64,000 nucleotides of DNA from Deinandra increscens subsp. villosa. Lineage: Eukaryota > Streptophyta > Magnoliopsida > Asterales > Asteraceae. Position numbers and translations under genes: made by a program. Position 1 is the stretch's first letter; the number at the start of each line of letters is the position of its first letter. The stretch covers positions 48,441,980 through 48,505,979 of the forward strand of contig JBCNJP010000025.1 of the NCBI GenBank assembly GCA_039602395.1, read 5' to 3'. The notes below the pieces were generated by a model that was not told the origin of the DNA, ran no database searches, and saw only the letters and a program-made list of their open reading frames with translations. Shown piece by piece: positions 46,658 to 58,280 of the stretch.

Positions 46658-48276
46658 CTGTTTTGTTTTTATTTGATAAGAAATAAATTTAAAAATAACA
46701 AATAATCAACATTGTACGTGTAAATAACAAAATAAAACATGGTAATGAATCAATGACAATGAATAAAATATAAAGAAACAAAACTCGTTGTACGTGTCCT
46801 AAAAACTACTCTATGTAACACCGCATGTTGAAATTATAGGTCATTGAAAAAGATTATTAACAATTATATATTCTAAGTAATGAGTTAAAAATAAAAAAAT
46901 AATCAAAATTCTAAGTAAATATACAAAACTCGTTGTACGTGTCATGAAAAATCTTCATGTAACAGATGGTGGTGAACTTTTGTGATAATCGCCGAAGATC
47001 TCTCCACACTGGTTGCACTTTGTTGCTTCATTTGTTAATTTTATTTAGTAAATGTTTGTATTTCTTTAAATTTTATTTTTAGAAATTTACTAAGCTCAAA
47101 GATGTCAGAATATATATTGATTTCTTTAGAAATGTTTGTATTTCTTTAGTAGATGTTAAATTTATTTAGTAAAGGGCTGTACATTCTTAATTAATTAAAT
47201 AATGAATTAAAAATATATATTGATTGTGAAGTCCTAACAGTGAATTATTATAGATCTTGAAATATTTAATTATAAAATTGGAAAACAATAATATAAATAT
47301 TATAGTGCTGTACGAATAATGTTAAACTAAATAACAACACATTAATAAAAAGAAATTATTTAACTAAAATTTGTTGATGGACTGTTATTTTCGATTGAAG
47401 AAGTACCGACAAATGTAGCATTTTTTGTAATGTAGGAGTTGCTCGGTTTATTGAGCTTCTCTTTTCGAACATTCTTCTGATGCGAATCAACTAATTAACG
47501 AATAAAATAAATTAGGATTATTAGTTACATTGAACACACATAGTTAGTATAATGTTATAAGGATAACATTCATTAAATAAATATAAATAAAAAATATAAT
47601 AAAGTTATATACAACACTGTATGTAAGTCTTTGAAAATAATTAATCTTATTTATAATTAATGTTAAAGTTTCTTACCAATCTTCAAAATTTGTCAAATAT
47701 GTTTTATTGATTTGTATTTAATCATGCTATTAATTACTTATAGTTAATTTTGGAATTGCTAATGAAATCTTTATTTCATTTTGTAAGGAATCTTTATTTC
47801 GATTATTAATAGAACGAATCTTTGATGTAAAAGAGAATTTAATATCATAATTAAATAAAAAAAAAATATAGAATATTAAAAACGCACCAAAAAGGTGAAA
47901 TAAACTAAAAAAAATATTAGTAATTCCTTTTTTACTTCAAAGATTCGTAAGGGTCATAAATTACCTAAAAAAAATAGTAATTCCCTTTATCAGATATAAG
48001 GAATGTTGAAAAAAAAAGACTAAAAATTAATATTAATACTCAATACTCATGTTTTACTTGAATCACGTTTTAAGTATTATTTTATATTGATTTAAAAAAA
48101 TTCACGAAAACATAGTAATTAACACATTGAATTGAAAATTGGAAACAGTAAGGGTCCAAAATTGTTGTTCCTTTTTAAGTTTAATCAATATGATTTCCTT
48201 AATATATATTAATTGCAATATATGTATGAAAAAATAACTCGTAACAAATCCGATAAAGAGAATAATAAAAACTTAC
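46658..48276 (-). other. Helitron intron-rich region, one possible exon
   Basis: AT-rich. A probable exon lies at 47490-47365 (AG acceptor at 47492-47491, GT donor at 47364-47363, phase compatible with the exon ending at 48277). It encodes a Lys/Ser/Asn-rich stretch with NVRKEKLNKPSNSYITKN. A second open piece near 47015-46950 contains CNQCG, which could be part of a zinc finger, but its splice sites are unclear. Confidence 0.4.
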
Positions 48277-48405
48277 CATTTGATATATCTGATAGAGGTT
48301 TTCTCTTCATAGCAACGGGCATTGGATTATTTTCATATAGGTCCACGGTAGAAAAATTATTTCTCTTAGACATTGTTGATGATGAAGATGTCAATTGAAG
48401 GCCAT
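48277..48405 (-). pseudogene. RepHel N-terminal exon
   Basis: A 129-bp exon between TTTTTTTACAG and G|GTAAGT. It encodes a Ser-rich basic segment ending KRKPLSDISNG, typical of the disordered N-terminus of plant Helitron proteins. It joins in phase to the exon at 48492-48601. Confidence 0.7.
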
Positions 48406-48491
48406 CTGTAAAAAAACATTAAACCATTTGAAAAGATGAGCAATGGTCGAAAAATTTACAAATAATAAAGAATGAATGTAATAATACTTAC

Positions 48492-48601
48492 GATTTGATA
48501 TCCGATATACATTATTAGTTTCCGGAAAAGGAAGACACGATTCAGAATATGATTTCCGAAGTCGTTTCCTTTTCTTAGCATCCAATAAAGCTTTCCTAGC
48601 T
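48492..48601 (-). pseudogene. RepHel first visible exon, truncated by an LTR
   Basis: It encodes TARKALLDAKKRKRLRKS and a Ser-rich stretch, and ends at donor C|GTAAGT (48491). Its upstream side stops exactly where an LTR begins (48602), so the true start codon lies beyond the inserted element or was lost. ARKAL followed by a basic run fits the start of plant Helitron RepHel proteins. Confidence 0.65.
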
Positions 48602-48763
48602 GTCACACCCCCAAATAACCACTAACGGAGTTTATACCGTTAAGGGGTGCACACAGACCAGGACCACAACCATTAGTTACAAATACTAAATGAATCAGAG
48701 TAAAGTCCAAGCATTAGTAATAAAAACAGTTTCAAAATATACGCAGCGGAAAATTATTTGTCT
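48602..48763 (-). mobile_element. End of an LTR inserted into the Helitron
   Basis: Begins TGTCACACCCCCAAATAACC. Read on the minus strand it ends in CTCCGTTAGTGG, a short spacer and GGGGGTGTGACA. This is similar in arrangement to the LARD-2 LTR end (CTCCGTTTGTGG and GGGGGTGTGACA), so it belongs to a related family. The rest runs into the assembly gap. The flanking five bases ctagc (48597-48601) would be its target copy. Confidence 0.7.
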
Positions 48764-49263
48764 NNNNNNNNNNNNNNNNNNNNNNNNNNNNNNNNNNNNN
48801 NNNNNNNNNNNNNNNNNNNNNNNNNNNNNNNNNNNNNNNNNNNNNNNNNNNNNNNNNNNNNNNNNNNNNNNNNNNNNNNNNNNNNNNNNNNNNNNNNNNN
48901 NNNNNNNNNNNNNNNNNNNNNNNNNNNNNNNNNNNNNNNNNNNNNNNNNNNNNNNNNNNNNNNNNNNNNNNNNNNNNNNNNNNNNNNNNNNNNNNNNNNN
49001 NNNNNNNNNNNNNNNNNNNNNNNNNNNNNNNNNNNNNNNNNNNNNNNNNNNNNNNNNNNNNNNNNNNNNNNNNNNNNNNNNNNNNNNNNNNNNNNNNNNN
49101 NNNNNNNNNNNNNNNNNNNNNNNNNNNNNNNNNNNNNNNNNNNNNNNNNNNNNNNNNNNNNNNNNNNNNNNNNNNNNNNNNNNNNNNNNNNNNNNNNNNN
49201 NNNNNNNNNNNNNNNNNNNNNNNNNNNNNNNNNNNNNNNNNNNNNNNNNNNNNNNNNNNNNNN
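48764..49263. other. Assembly gap of exactly 500 N
   Basis: The round length means a placeholder of unknown true size. The right side begins in the middle of an array unit, so more tandem units are probably hidden here. Confidence 0.98.
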
Positions 49264-49377
49264 CTAGTGGATCTCGAATAGAAATTTGAGGCATCACGTT
49301 TATCTGCGAACTTCCCACAGTAGGATCTTGTGAAGTAGTCCCTATCTGTTTCAACTTTGTTCGAGTACTTTGCCCTT
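49264..49377 (-). pseudogene. FAR1-like 3' fragment, B type, cut by the gap
   Basis: The part upstream of the zinc knuckle remains (frame with TKLKQIGTTSQDPTVGSS and IRDP). The knuckle exon end is inside the N gap. See 53492-53832 for the complete B copy. Confidence 0.5.
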
Positions 49378-49398
49378 CTAAAAACTTCAACAAGATGG

Positions 49399-49642
49399 TA
49401 TTTACATGTGAAATCATGTACCATAGACATCTGAACATGACTAGAATATAAACACTGATAAAATGCATGTAAAGCATGTTACTAACATGACTAGAATACC
49501 AAAAAAAAAAGATAGAACAATAGAGGATATACATGTGAAATAATGTACTATAGACATCTGAACATGATTAGAATACAAAAAAAAGATGGAACGAGAGATG
49601 ATATACATGTGAAATCATGTACCATAGACATTTGGTCAATAA
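49399..49642. repeat. Short repeats inside the array unit
   Basis: ACATGTGAAATMATGTAC followed by YATAGACATYTG occurs three times (about 49401, 49531, 49602) in this unit and at the same places in every other unit. The first two copies also share GAACATGAYTAGAATA. They predate the 2.2-kb amplification. Confidence 0.75.
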
Positions 49643-49953
49643 TTTCTATATTTTGGATAGAAAGCATTGGTAACAGTATGCCAATCAAATCAACTGAATC
49701 ATGTAAAACTGAACCATAGTGACAAAAGTGCGAAAGTTAAAAAACCACATCAATACCGGGTTTCTTCTGTTGAACTAACATGACTAGAATACAAAAACAA
49801 AAGGAACAAATTAAATTTTTATACCACAAGTAAAGCTACCTCAATGAAATTCGTCAAAATACTTATACATGAGTCAAAGCTATCATGTAAAATTCAAACA
49901 AAATCCAAAAAAAAGGAACTTGTAGAAGATGCATATAAAATGCAAAATCTATA

Positions 49954-50538
49954 GCTAATCAAAACCGTAGTTGCAAATAATCAGGGACCTCAATGAAGAT
50001 CGGGTCGTAAACGATTAAGAGAGTACCTCATTCGAAGTTGCAAGTCGACTCCTTATTCAAATTAAATATCAAGTTCGTGCGTTTCGCCGGAACTAGAATT
50101 GATTCCAAACTACAAAAACTAAGATTAATGAGGAACTGATCACAAATCTGATGAAGCGATGATTAAAAAAATTAATCATGGTTAGGTCGATCAATCCCGC
50201 AATAGAATTTGATTCCAAACTACAAAACCTAATAGCAAACCTGATGAGCATAGGGTGCTGGTAACCCCGATCAGATCGATTCCTCGCAGCGAAAATTGAT
50301 TCCAAACCAAGATATGAGGATACGTGAAAGTGATAGAACAAATTAGGATACTTTTCCCATGCTGGTAAGCACCTAAGTTAGACGTGAAACTTGTCAAAAC
50401 TACGTAGTTTTGATCAATCAAATTAAAGTAAGATTTTATTTCCAAAAAAAATATCATAATTTGTTCTATCACTTTCACGTATCCTCATATCGTGGTTTGG
50501 AATCGATCTGATTATTTGCAACTACAATTTTGATTAGC
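49954..50538. repeat. Foldback (long inverted repeat) in the array unit
   Basis: Outer arms 49954-49984 and 50508-50538, inner arms 50298-50345 and 50457-50504. Each pair is nearly perfectly complementary (one mismatch in the inner pair here; the next unit pairs perfectly). The loop between the inner arms (50346-50456) contains a 20-bp perfect palindrome, TCAAAACTACGTAGTTTTGA at 50394-50413. The same structure recurs in each unit. GATTCCAAACTACAAAA also occurs twice upstream in direct orientation (about 50101, 50212). Confidence 0.85.
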
Positions 50539-51266
50539 TTTGTAATGACATTCTTAAAATAATAAGGTCTACACCGTTCAAAATCAGATTTTTTTTTTCA
50601 ATCATTTAACTTGCATTTTATACGGCTTTTATATATGTTCATGGTGATTGATGATCTATAGGATATATTGATTTTAAAGTTGAGTTAATAATTTTTCGTA
50701 TGGGTCTTGGGTTGGTATGGTGTTGATGAATAAAGTGTGGTTCCCATCGTGTTAAGAACTTTTACATGATCTAGCTCTTTGATAAAAACCTTACCCAAAT
50801 CTAACCTCAAATGGGTCGGTCACCCGGCACAGTTTTTTAACAAATTTTATAATCTTTTCATACTAATTGTTTAGTGCCAATATCAAAAGCTTCCTCCTGT
50901 TTAACGGTTCTCAATTACAGCAATCTTTTTCTGTTCTATTTTTATTCAATAGAGATGACCATTTCACATGTCTTGATTAGCATATACAACTTCTTTTCCC
51001 ACCGGTTTATTTTCATTAATGCATTTAAAACATTGTAAAATTTTCAAATTCAGAAGGCTAAAGAAGAAAGGATCTACTTTAAAATATTATAATCATTGTA
51101 ACATTTTAAACCATTGTAACATTTTCAATATCATAATCTCATTGTCTATTAAACTTTAACTAAAACCTACATTGCTCAAATTCTCAAACAGGTGTAACCT
51201 TGAACAATTCTTCAAAACTACCAATTCTTCCAAATTGACAATTCTTCAAGTCAGGTTCAAATTTCA

Positions 51267-51604
51267 TCATTCTCTTTCTAGTAAAGCCTCGTCTGCCTGA
51301 AAAAATCAATATTAGTATCACATTGATAAACATTAATTATTAACAGATATAAATCTTACCTTCTTATTCGAACATTCACTGATGTAATGAACATTTTCCT
51401 TACAGTAAGAACAAGTTCTCTTTTTTGGTGCTTCGAGAGAAGATTTCAACCTATTTGCACTTTTAGGATGGCCTTTAGTATTAGTATGGACTAGTGGATC
51501 TCGAATAGAAATTTGAGGCATCACGTTTATCTGCGAACTTCTCACAGTAGGATCTTGTGAAGTAGTCTTTATCTATTTCAACTTTGTTCGAGTACTTTGC
51601 TCTT
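51267..51604 (-). pseudogene. FAR1-like gene 3' end, A copy 1
   Basis: Minus strand: exon 51604-51360, 63-bp intron 51359-51297 (GTAAGA...TTTTTTCAG), last exon 51296-51267 ending ADEALLERE-stop. The exon carries TNTKGRPKSANRLKSSLE and a CX2CX4HX4C zinc knuckle (CSYCKENVHYISEC). That combination is typical of the C-terminus of FAR1/FHY3-related, MULE-derived plant proteins. In A copies a stop replaces Gln after RTKLK, upstream of the knuckle. Only the end of the gene is present, without the transposase-like core, so it cannot make a FAR1 protein. Confidence 0.6.
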
Positions 51605-53491
51605 CTAAAAACTTCAACAAGATGGTATTTACATGTGAAATCATGTACCATAGACATCTGAACATGACTAAAATATAAACACTGATAAAATGCATGTAAA
51701 GCATGTTACTAACATGACTAGAATACCAAAAAAAAAAAGATAGAACAATAGAGGATATACATGTGAAATAATGTACTATAGACATCTGAACATGATTAGA
51801 ATTCAAAAAAAGATGGAACGAGATATGATTAACATGTGAAATCATGTACCATAGACATTTGGTCAATAATTTCTATATTTTGGATAGAAAGCATTGGTAA
51901 CAGTATGCCAATCAAATCAACTGAATCATGTAAAAATGAACCATAGTGACAAAAATGGGAAAGTTAAAAACCACATCAATACCGGGTTTGCTTCTGTTGA
52001 ACTAACATGACTAGAATACAACCAAAAAAAAGGAACAAATTAAATTTTTATACCACAAGTAAAGCTACCTCAATGAAATTCGTCAAAATACTTATACATG
52101 AGTCAAAGCTATCATGTAAAATTCAAACAAAATCCAAAAAAAAGGAACTTGTAGAAGATGCATATAAAATGCAAAATCTAAAGCTAATCAAAACCGTAGT
52201 TGCAAATAATCAGGGACCTCAATGAAGATCGGGTCGTAAACGATTAAGAGAGTACCTCATTCGAAGCTACAAGTTGACTCCTTATTCAAATTAAATATCA
52301 AGTTCGTGCGTTTCGCCGGAACTAGAATTGATTCCAAACTACAAAAACTAAGATTAATGAGGAACTGATCACAAATCTGATGAAGCGATGATTAAAAAAA
52401 TTAATCATGGTTAGGTCGATCAATCCCGCAATAGAATTTGATTCCAAACTACAAAAACTAATAGCAAACCTGATGAGCATAGGGTGCTCGTAACCCCGAT
52501 CAGATCGATTCCTCGCAGCGAAAATTGATTCCAAACCAAGATATGAGGATACGTGAACGTGATAGAACAAATTAGGATACTATTCCCATGCTGGTAAGCA
52601 CGTAAGTCAGACGTGAAACTTGTCAAAACTACGTAGTTTTGATCAATCAAATTAAAGTAAGATTTTATTTTCAAAAAAAAATATCATAATTTGTTCTATC
52701 ACTTTCACGTATCCTCATATCTTGGTTTGGAATCGATCTGATTATTTGCAACTACAATTTTGATTAGCTTTGTAATGACAGTCTTAAAATAATAAGGTCT
52801 ACACCGTTCAAAATCAGATTTTTTTTCAATCATTTAACTTGCATTTTATACGGCTTTTATATATGTTCATGGTCATTGATGATCTTTAGGATATATTGAT
52901 TTTAAAGTTGAGTTAAGAATTTTTCGTATGGGTCATGGGTTGGTAGGGTGTTGATGAATAAAGTGTGGTTCCCATCTTGTTAAGAACTTTTACATGATCT
53001 AACTCTTTGATAAAAACCTTACCCAAATCTAACCTCAAATGGGTCGGTAACCCGGCACAGTTTTTTAACAAATTTTATAATCTTTTCATACTAATTGTTT
53101 AGTGCCAATATCAAAAGCTTCCTCCTGTTTAACGGTTCTCAATTACAGCAATCTTTTTCTGTTCTATTTTTATTCAATAGAGATGACCATTTCACATGTC
53201 TTGATTAGCATATACAACTTCTTTTCCCACCGGTTTATTTTCATTACTGCATTTAAAACATTGTAAAATTTTCAAATTCAGAAGGCTAAAGAAGAAAGGA
53301 ACTACTTTAAAATATCATAATCATTGTAACATTTTAAACCATTGTAACATTTTCAATATCATAATCTCATTGTCTATTAAACTTTAACTAAAACCTACAT
53401 TGCTCAAATTCTCAAACAGGTGTAACCTTGAACAATTCTTCAAAACTACCAATTCTTCCAAATTCATAATTCTTCAAGTCAGGTTCAAATT

Positions 53492-53832
53492 TCATCCTTC
53501 TCTTTCTAGTAAAGCCTCGTCTGCCTGAAAAAATCAATATTAGTATCACATTGATAACCATTAATTATTAACAGATATAAATCTTACCTTCTTATTTGAA
53601 CATTCACTGATGTAATGAACCTTTTCCTTATAGTAAGAACAAATTCTCTTTTTTGGTGCTTCGATAAAAGATTTCAACCTATTTGCACTTTTAGGACGGC
53701 CTTTGGTATTAGTATGGACTAGTGGATCTCGAATAGAAATTTGAGGCATCACGTTTATCTGCGAACTTCCCACAGTAGGATCTTGTGAAGTAGTCCCTAT
53801 CTGTTTCAACTTTGTTCGACTACTTTGCCCTT
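53492..53832 (-). pseudogene. FAR1-like gene 3' end, B copy
   Basis: Exon 53832-53588, intron 53587-53525, last exon 53524-53492. B copies keep the frame through TKLKQIGTTSQDPTVGSS, where A copies have a stop. In the zinc knuckle, however, the second Cys is Tyr (CSYYKEKVHYISEC), which should abolish zinc binding. Upstream of the exon the frame happens to stay open into intron-like sequence. Confidence 0.6.
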
Positions 53833-55713
53833 CTAAAAACTTCAACAAAATGGTATTTACATGTGAAATCATGTACCATAGACATCTGAACATGACTAGA
53901 ATATAAACACTGATAAAATGCATGTAAAGCATGTTACTAACATGACTAGAATACCAAAAAAAAAAAGATAGAACAATAGAGGATATACATGTGAAATAAT
54001 GTACTATAGACATCTGAACTAATTAGAATACAAAAAAAGATGGAACGAGAGATGATATACATGTGATATCATGTACCATAGACATTTGGTCAATAATTTC
54101 TATATTTTGGATAGAAAGCATTGGTAATAATATGCCAATCAAATCAACTGAATCATGTAAAACTGAACCATAGTGACAAAAGTGCGAAAGTTAAAAAACC
54201 ACATCAATACCGGGTTCTGTTGAACTAACATGACTAGAATACAAAAACAAAAGGAACAAATTAAATTTTTATACCAAAAGTAAAGCTACCTCAATGAAAT
54301 TCGTCAAAATACTTATACATGAGTCAAAGCTATCATGTAAAATTCAAACAAAATCCAAAAAAAAGAACTTGTAGAAGATGCATATAAAATGCAAAATCTA
54401 TAGCTAATCAAAACCGTAGTTGCAAATAATCAGGGACCTCAATGAAGATCGGGTCGTAAACGATTAAGAGAGTACCTCATTCGAAGTTGCAAGTCGACTC
54501 CTTATTCAAATTAAATATCAAGTTCGTGCGTTTCGCCGGAACTAGAATTGATTCCAATCTACAAAAACTAAGATTAATGAGGAACTGATCACAAATCTGA
54601 TGAAGCGATGATTAAAAAAATTAATCATGGTTAGGTCGATCAATCCCGCAATAGAATTTGATTCCAAACTACAAAACCTAATAGCAAACCTGATGAGCAT
54701 AGGGTGCTGGTAACCTCGATCAGATCGATTCCTCGCAGCGAAAATTGATTCCAAACCAAGATATGAGGATACGTGAAAGTGATAGAACAAATTAGGATAC
54801 TTTTCCCATGCTGGTAAGCACCTAAGTTAGACGTGAAACTTGTCAAAACTACGTAGTTTTGATCAATCAAATTAAAGTAAGATTTTATTTCCAAAAAAAA
54901 TATCATAATTTGTTCTATCACTTTCACGTATCCTCATATCGTGGTTTGGAATCGATCTGATTATTTGCAACTACAATTTTGATTAGCTTTGTAATGACAT
55001 TCTTAAAATAATAAGGTCTACACCGTTCAAAATCAGATTTTTTTTTTCAATCATTTAACTTGCATTTTATACGGCTTTTATATATGTTCATGGTGATTGA
55101 TGATTATAGGATATATTGATTTTAAAGTTGAGTTAATAATTTTTCGTATGGGTCTTGGGTTGGTATGGTGTTGATGAATAAAGTGTGGTTCCCATCGTGT
55201 TAAGAACTTTTACATGATCTAGCTCTTTGATAAAAACCTTACCCAAATCTAACCTCAAATGGGTCGGTCACCCGGCACAGTTTTTTAACAAATTTTATAA
55301 TCTTTTCATACTAATTGTTTAGTGCCAATATCAAAAGCTTCCTCCTGTTTAACGGTTCTCAATTACAGCAATCTTTTTCTGTTCTATTTTTATTCAATAG
55401 AGATGACCATTTCACATGTCTTGATTAGCATATACAACTTCTTTTCCCACCGGTTTATTTTCATTAATGCATTTAAAACATTGTAAAATTTTCAAATTCA
55501 GAAGGCTAAAGAAGAAAGGATCTACTTTAAAATATTATAATCATTGTAACATTTTAAACCATTGTAACATTTTCAATATCATAATCTCATTGTCTATTAA
55601 ACTTTAACTAAAACCTACATTGCTCAAATTCTCAAACAGGTGTAACCTTGAACAATTCTTCAAAACTACCAATTCTTCCAAATTGACAATTCTTCAAGTC
55701 AGGTTCAAATTTC

Positions 55714-56052
55714 ATCATTCTCTTTCTAGTAAAGCCTCGTCTGCCTGAAAAAATCAATATTAGTATCACATTGATAAACATTAATTATTAACAGATATAA
55801 ATCTTACCTTCTTATTCGAACATTCACTGATGTAATGAACATTTTCCTTACAGTAAGAACAAGTTCTCTTTTTTGGTGCTTCGAGAGAAGATTTCAACCT
55901 ATTTGCACTTTTAGGATGGCCTTTAGTATTAGTATGGACTAGTGGATCTCGAATAGAAATTTGAGGCATCACGTTTATCTGCGAACTTCTCACAGTAGGA
56001 TCTTGTGAAGTAGTCTTTATCTATTTCAACTTTGTTCGAGTACTTTGCTCTT
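55714..56052 (-). pseudogene. FAR1-like gene 3' end, A copy 2
   Basis: Exon 56052-55808, intron 55807-55745, last exon from 55744. Same stop after RTKLK and same intact knuckle as the copy at 51267-51604. Confidence 0.6.
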
Positions 56053-57939
56053 CTAAAAACTTCAACAAGATGGTATTTACATGTGAAATCATGTACCATA
56101 GACATCTGAACATGACTAAAATATAAACACTGATAAAATGCATGTAAAGCATGTTACTAACATGACTAGAATACCAAAAAAAAAAAGATAGAACAATAGA
56201 GGATATACATGTGAAATAATGTACTATAGACATCTGAACATGATTAGAATTCAAAAAAAGATGGAACGAGATATGATTAACATGTGAAATCATGTACCAT
56301 AGACATTTGGTCAATAATTTCTATATTTTGGATAGAAAGCATTGGTAACAGTATGCCAATCAAATCAACTGAATCATGTAAAAATGAACCATAGTGACAA
56401 AAATGGGAAAGTTAAAAAACCACATCAATACCGGGTTTGCTTCTGTTGAACTAACATGACTAGAATACAACCAAAAAAAAGGAACAAATTAAATTTTTAT
56501 ACCACAAGTAAAGCTACCTCAATGAAATTCGTCAAAATACTTATACATGAGTCAAAGCTATCATGTAAAATTCAAACAAAATCCAAAAAAAAGGAACTTG
56601 TAGAAGATGCATATAAAATGCAAAATCTAAAGCTAATCAAAACCGTAGTTGCAAATAATCAGGGACCTCAATGAAGATCGGGTCGTAAACGATTAAGAGA
56701 GTACCTCATTCGAAGCTACAAGTTGACTCCTTATTCAAATTAAATATCAAGTTCGTGCGTTTCGCCGGAACTAGAATTGATTCCAAACTACAAAAACTAA
56801 GATTAATGAGGAACTGATCACAAATCTGATGAAGCGATGATTAAAAAAATTAATCATGGTTAGGTCGATCAATCCCGCAATAGAATTTGATTCCAAACTA
56901 CAAAAACTAATAGCAAACCTGATGAGCATAGGGTGCTCGTAACCCCGATCAGATCGATTCCTCGCAGCGAAAATTGATTCCAAACCAAGATATGAGGATA
57001 CGTGAACGTGATAGAACAAATTAGGATACTATTCCCATGCTGGTAAGCACGTAAGTCAGACGTGAAACTTGTCAAAACTACGTAGTTTTGATCAATCAAA
57101 TTAAAGTAAGATTTTATTTTCAAAAAAAAATATCATAATTTGTTCTATCACTTTCACGTATCCTCATATCTTGGTTTGGAATCGATCTGATTATTTGCAA
57201 CTACAATTTTGATTAGCTTTGTAATGACAGTCTTAAAATAATAAGGTCTACACCGTTCAAAATCAGTTTTTTTTCAATCATTTAACTTGCATTTTATACG
57301 GCTTTTATATATGTTCATGGTCATTGATGATCTTTAGGATATATTGATTTTAAAGTTGAGTTAAGAATTTTTCGTATGGGTCATGGGTTGGTAGGGTGTT
57401 GATGAATAAAGTGTGGTTCCCATCTTGTTAAGAACTTTTACATGATCTAACTCTTTGATAAAAACCTTACCCAAATCTAACCTCAAATGGGTCGGTAACC
57501 CGGCACAGTTTTTTAACAAATTTTATAATCTTTTCATACTAATTGTTTAGTGCCAATATCAAAAGCTTCCTCCTGTTTAACGGTTCTCAATTACAGCAAT
57601 CTTTTTCTGTTCTATTTTTATTCAATAGAGATGACCATTTCACATGTCTTGATTAGCATATACAACTTCTTTTCCCACCGGTTTATTTTCATTACTGCAT
57701 TTAAAACATTGTAAAATTTTCAAATTCAGAAGGCTAAAGAAGAAAGGAACTACTTTAAAATATCATAATCATTGTAACATTTTAAACCATTGTAACATTT
57801 TCAATATCATAATCTCATTGTCTATTAAACTTTAACTAAAACCTACATTGCTCAAATTCTCAAACAGGTGTAACCTTGAACAATTCTTCAAAACTACCAA
57901 TTCTTCCAAATTCATAATTCTTCAAGTCAGGTTCAAATT

Positions 57940-58280
57940 TCATCCTTCTCTTTCTAGTAAAGCCTCGTCTGCCTGAAAAAATCAATATTAGTATCACATT
58001 GATAACCATTAATTATTAACAGATATAAATCTTACCTTCTTATTTGAACATTCACTGATGTAATGAACCTTCTCCTTATAGTAAGAACAAATTCTCTTTT
58101 TTGGTGCTTCGATAAAAGATTTCAACCTATTTGCACTTTTAGGACGGCCTTTGGTATTAGTATGGACTAGTGGATCTCGAATAGAAATTTGAGGCATCAC
58201 GTTTATCTGCGAACTTCCCACAGTAGGATCTTGTGAAGTAGTCCCTATCTGTTTCAACTTTGTTCGACTACTTTGCCCTT
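57940..58280 (-). pseudogene. FAR1-like gene 3' end, B copy 2
   Basis: Exon 58280-58036, intron 58035-57973, last exon from 57972. Same Cys-to-Tyr change as the copy at 53492-53832. Confidence 0.6.

Larger units (their letters stand above)
33062..48601 (-). mobile_element. Autonomous-class Helitron, broken and 5'-truncated
   Basis: The minus-strand element has a terminal hairpin and CTAG|T at 33062, and a multi-exon Rep-helicase gene running from 48601 to 33225. LARD-2 (34116-43421) lies inside it. Without LARD-2, 6.2 kb of the Helitron remain. Its 5' end was lost where another LTR begins at 48602. Helitrons transpose by rolling-circle replication with the HUH endonuclease and helicase encoded here. 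Confidence 0.85.
33225..48601 (-). pseudogene. Helitron Rep-helicase (RepHel) gene, interrupted
   Basis: Exons on the minus strand: 48601-48492 (5' end missing), 48405-48277, probably 47490-47365, 46657-45732, 45653-44436, 44359-44205, then 44044-43427 continuing at 34115-33225 after LARD-2. Splice sites are GT-AG and the phases fit wherever I could test them. Rep holds the HUH motif GLPHAHICLF and the two-tyrosine motif IKYLFKYINKG. The helicase holds Walker A GYGGTGKT, Walker B WDEAP and the late Pif1 motifs. Damage: a frameshift near 44016, a frameshift in a T8 run at 43565-43572, a stop at 43448-43450, and the LARD-2 insertion. In a live element the protein nicks, unwinds and rejoins Helitron DNA. 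Confidence 0.85.

Noticed and set aside
48690..49534. Long open frames spanning the N block
   Set aside because: They are open only because N codons cannot be stops; no real sequence supports them.
50093..50478. 82- and 95-codon frames repeated through the array
   Set aside because: They cross the inverted-repeat arms and show the repeated VWNQF pattern expected from repeated GATTCCAAAC words, not from a protein family.
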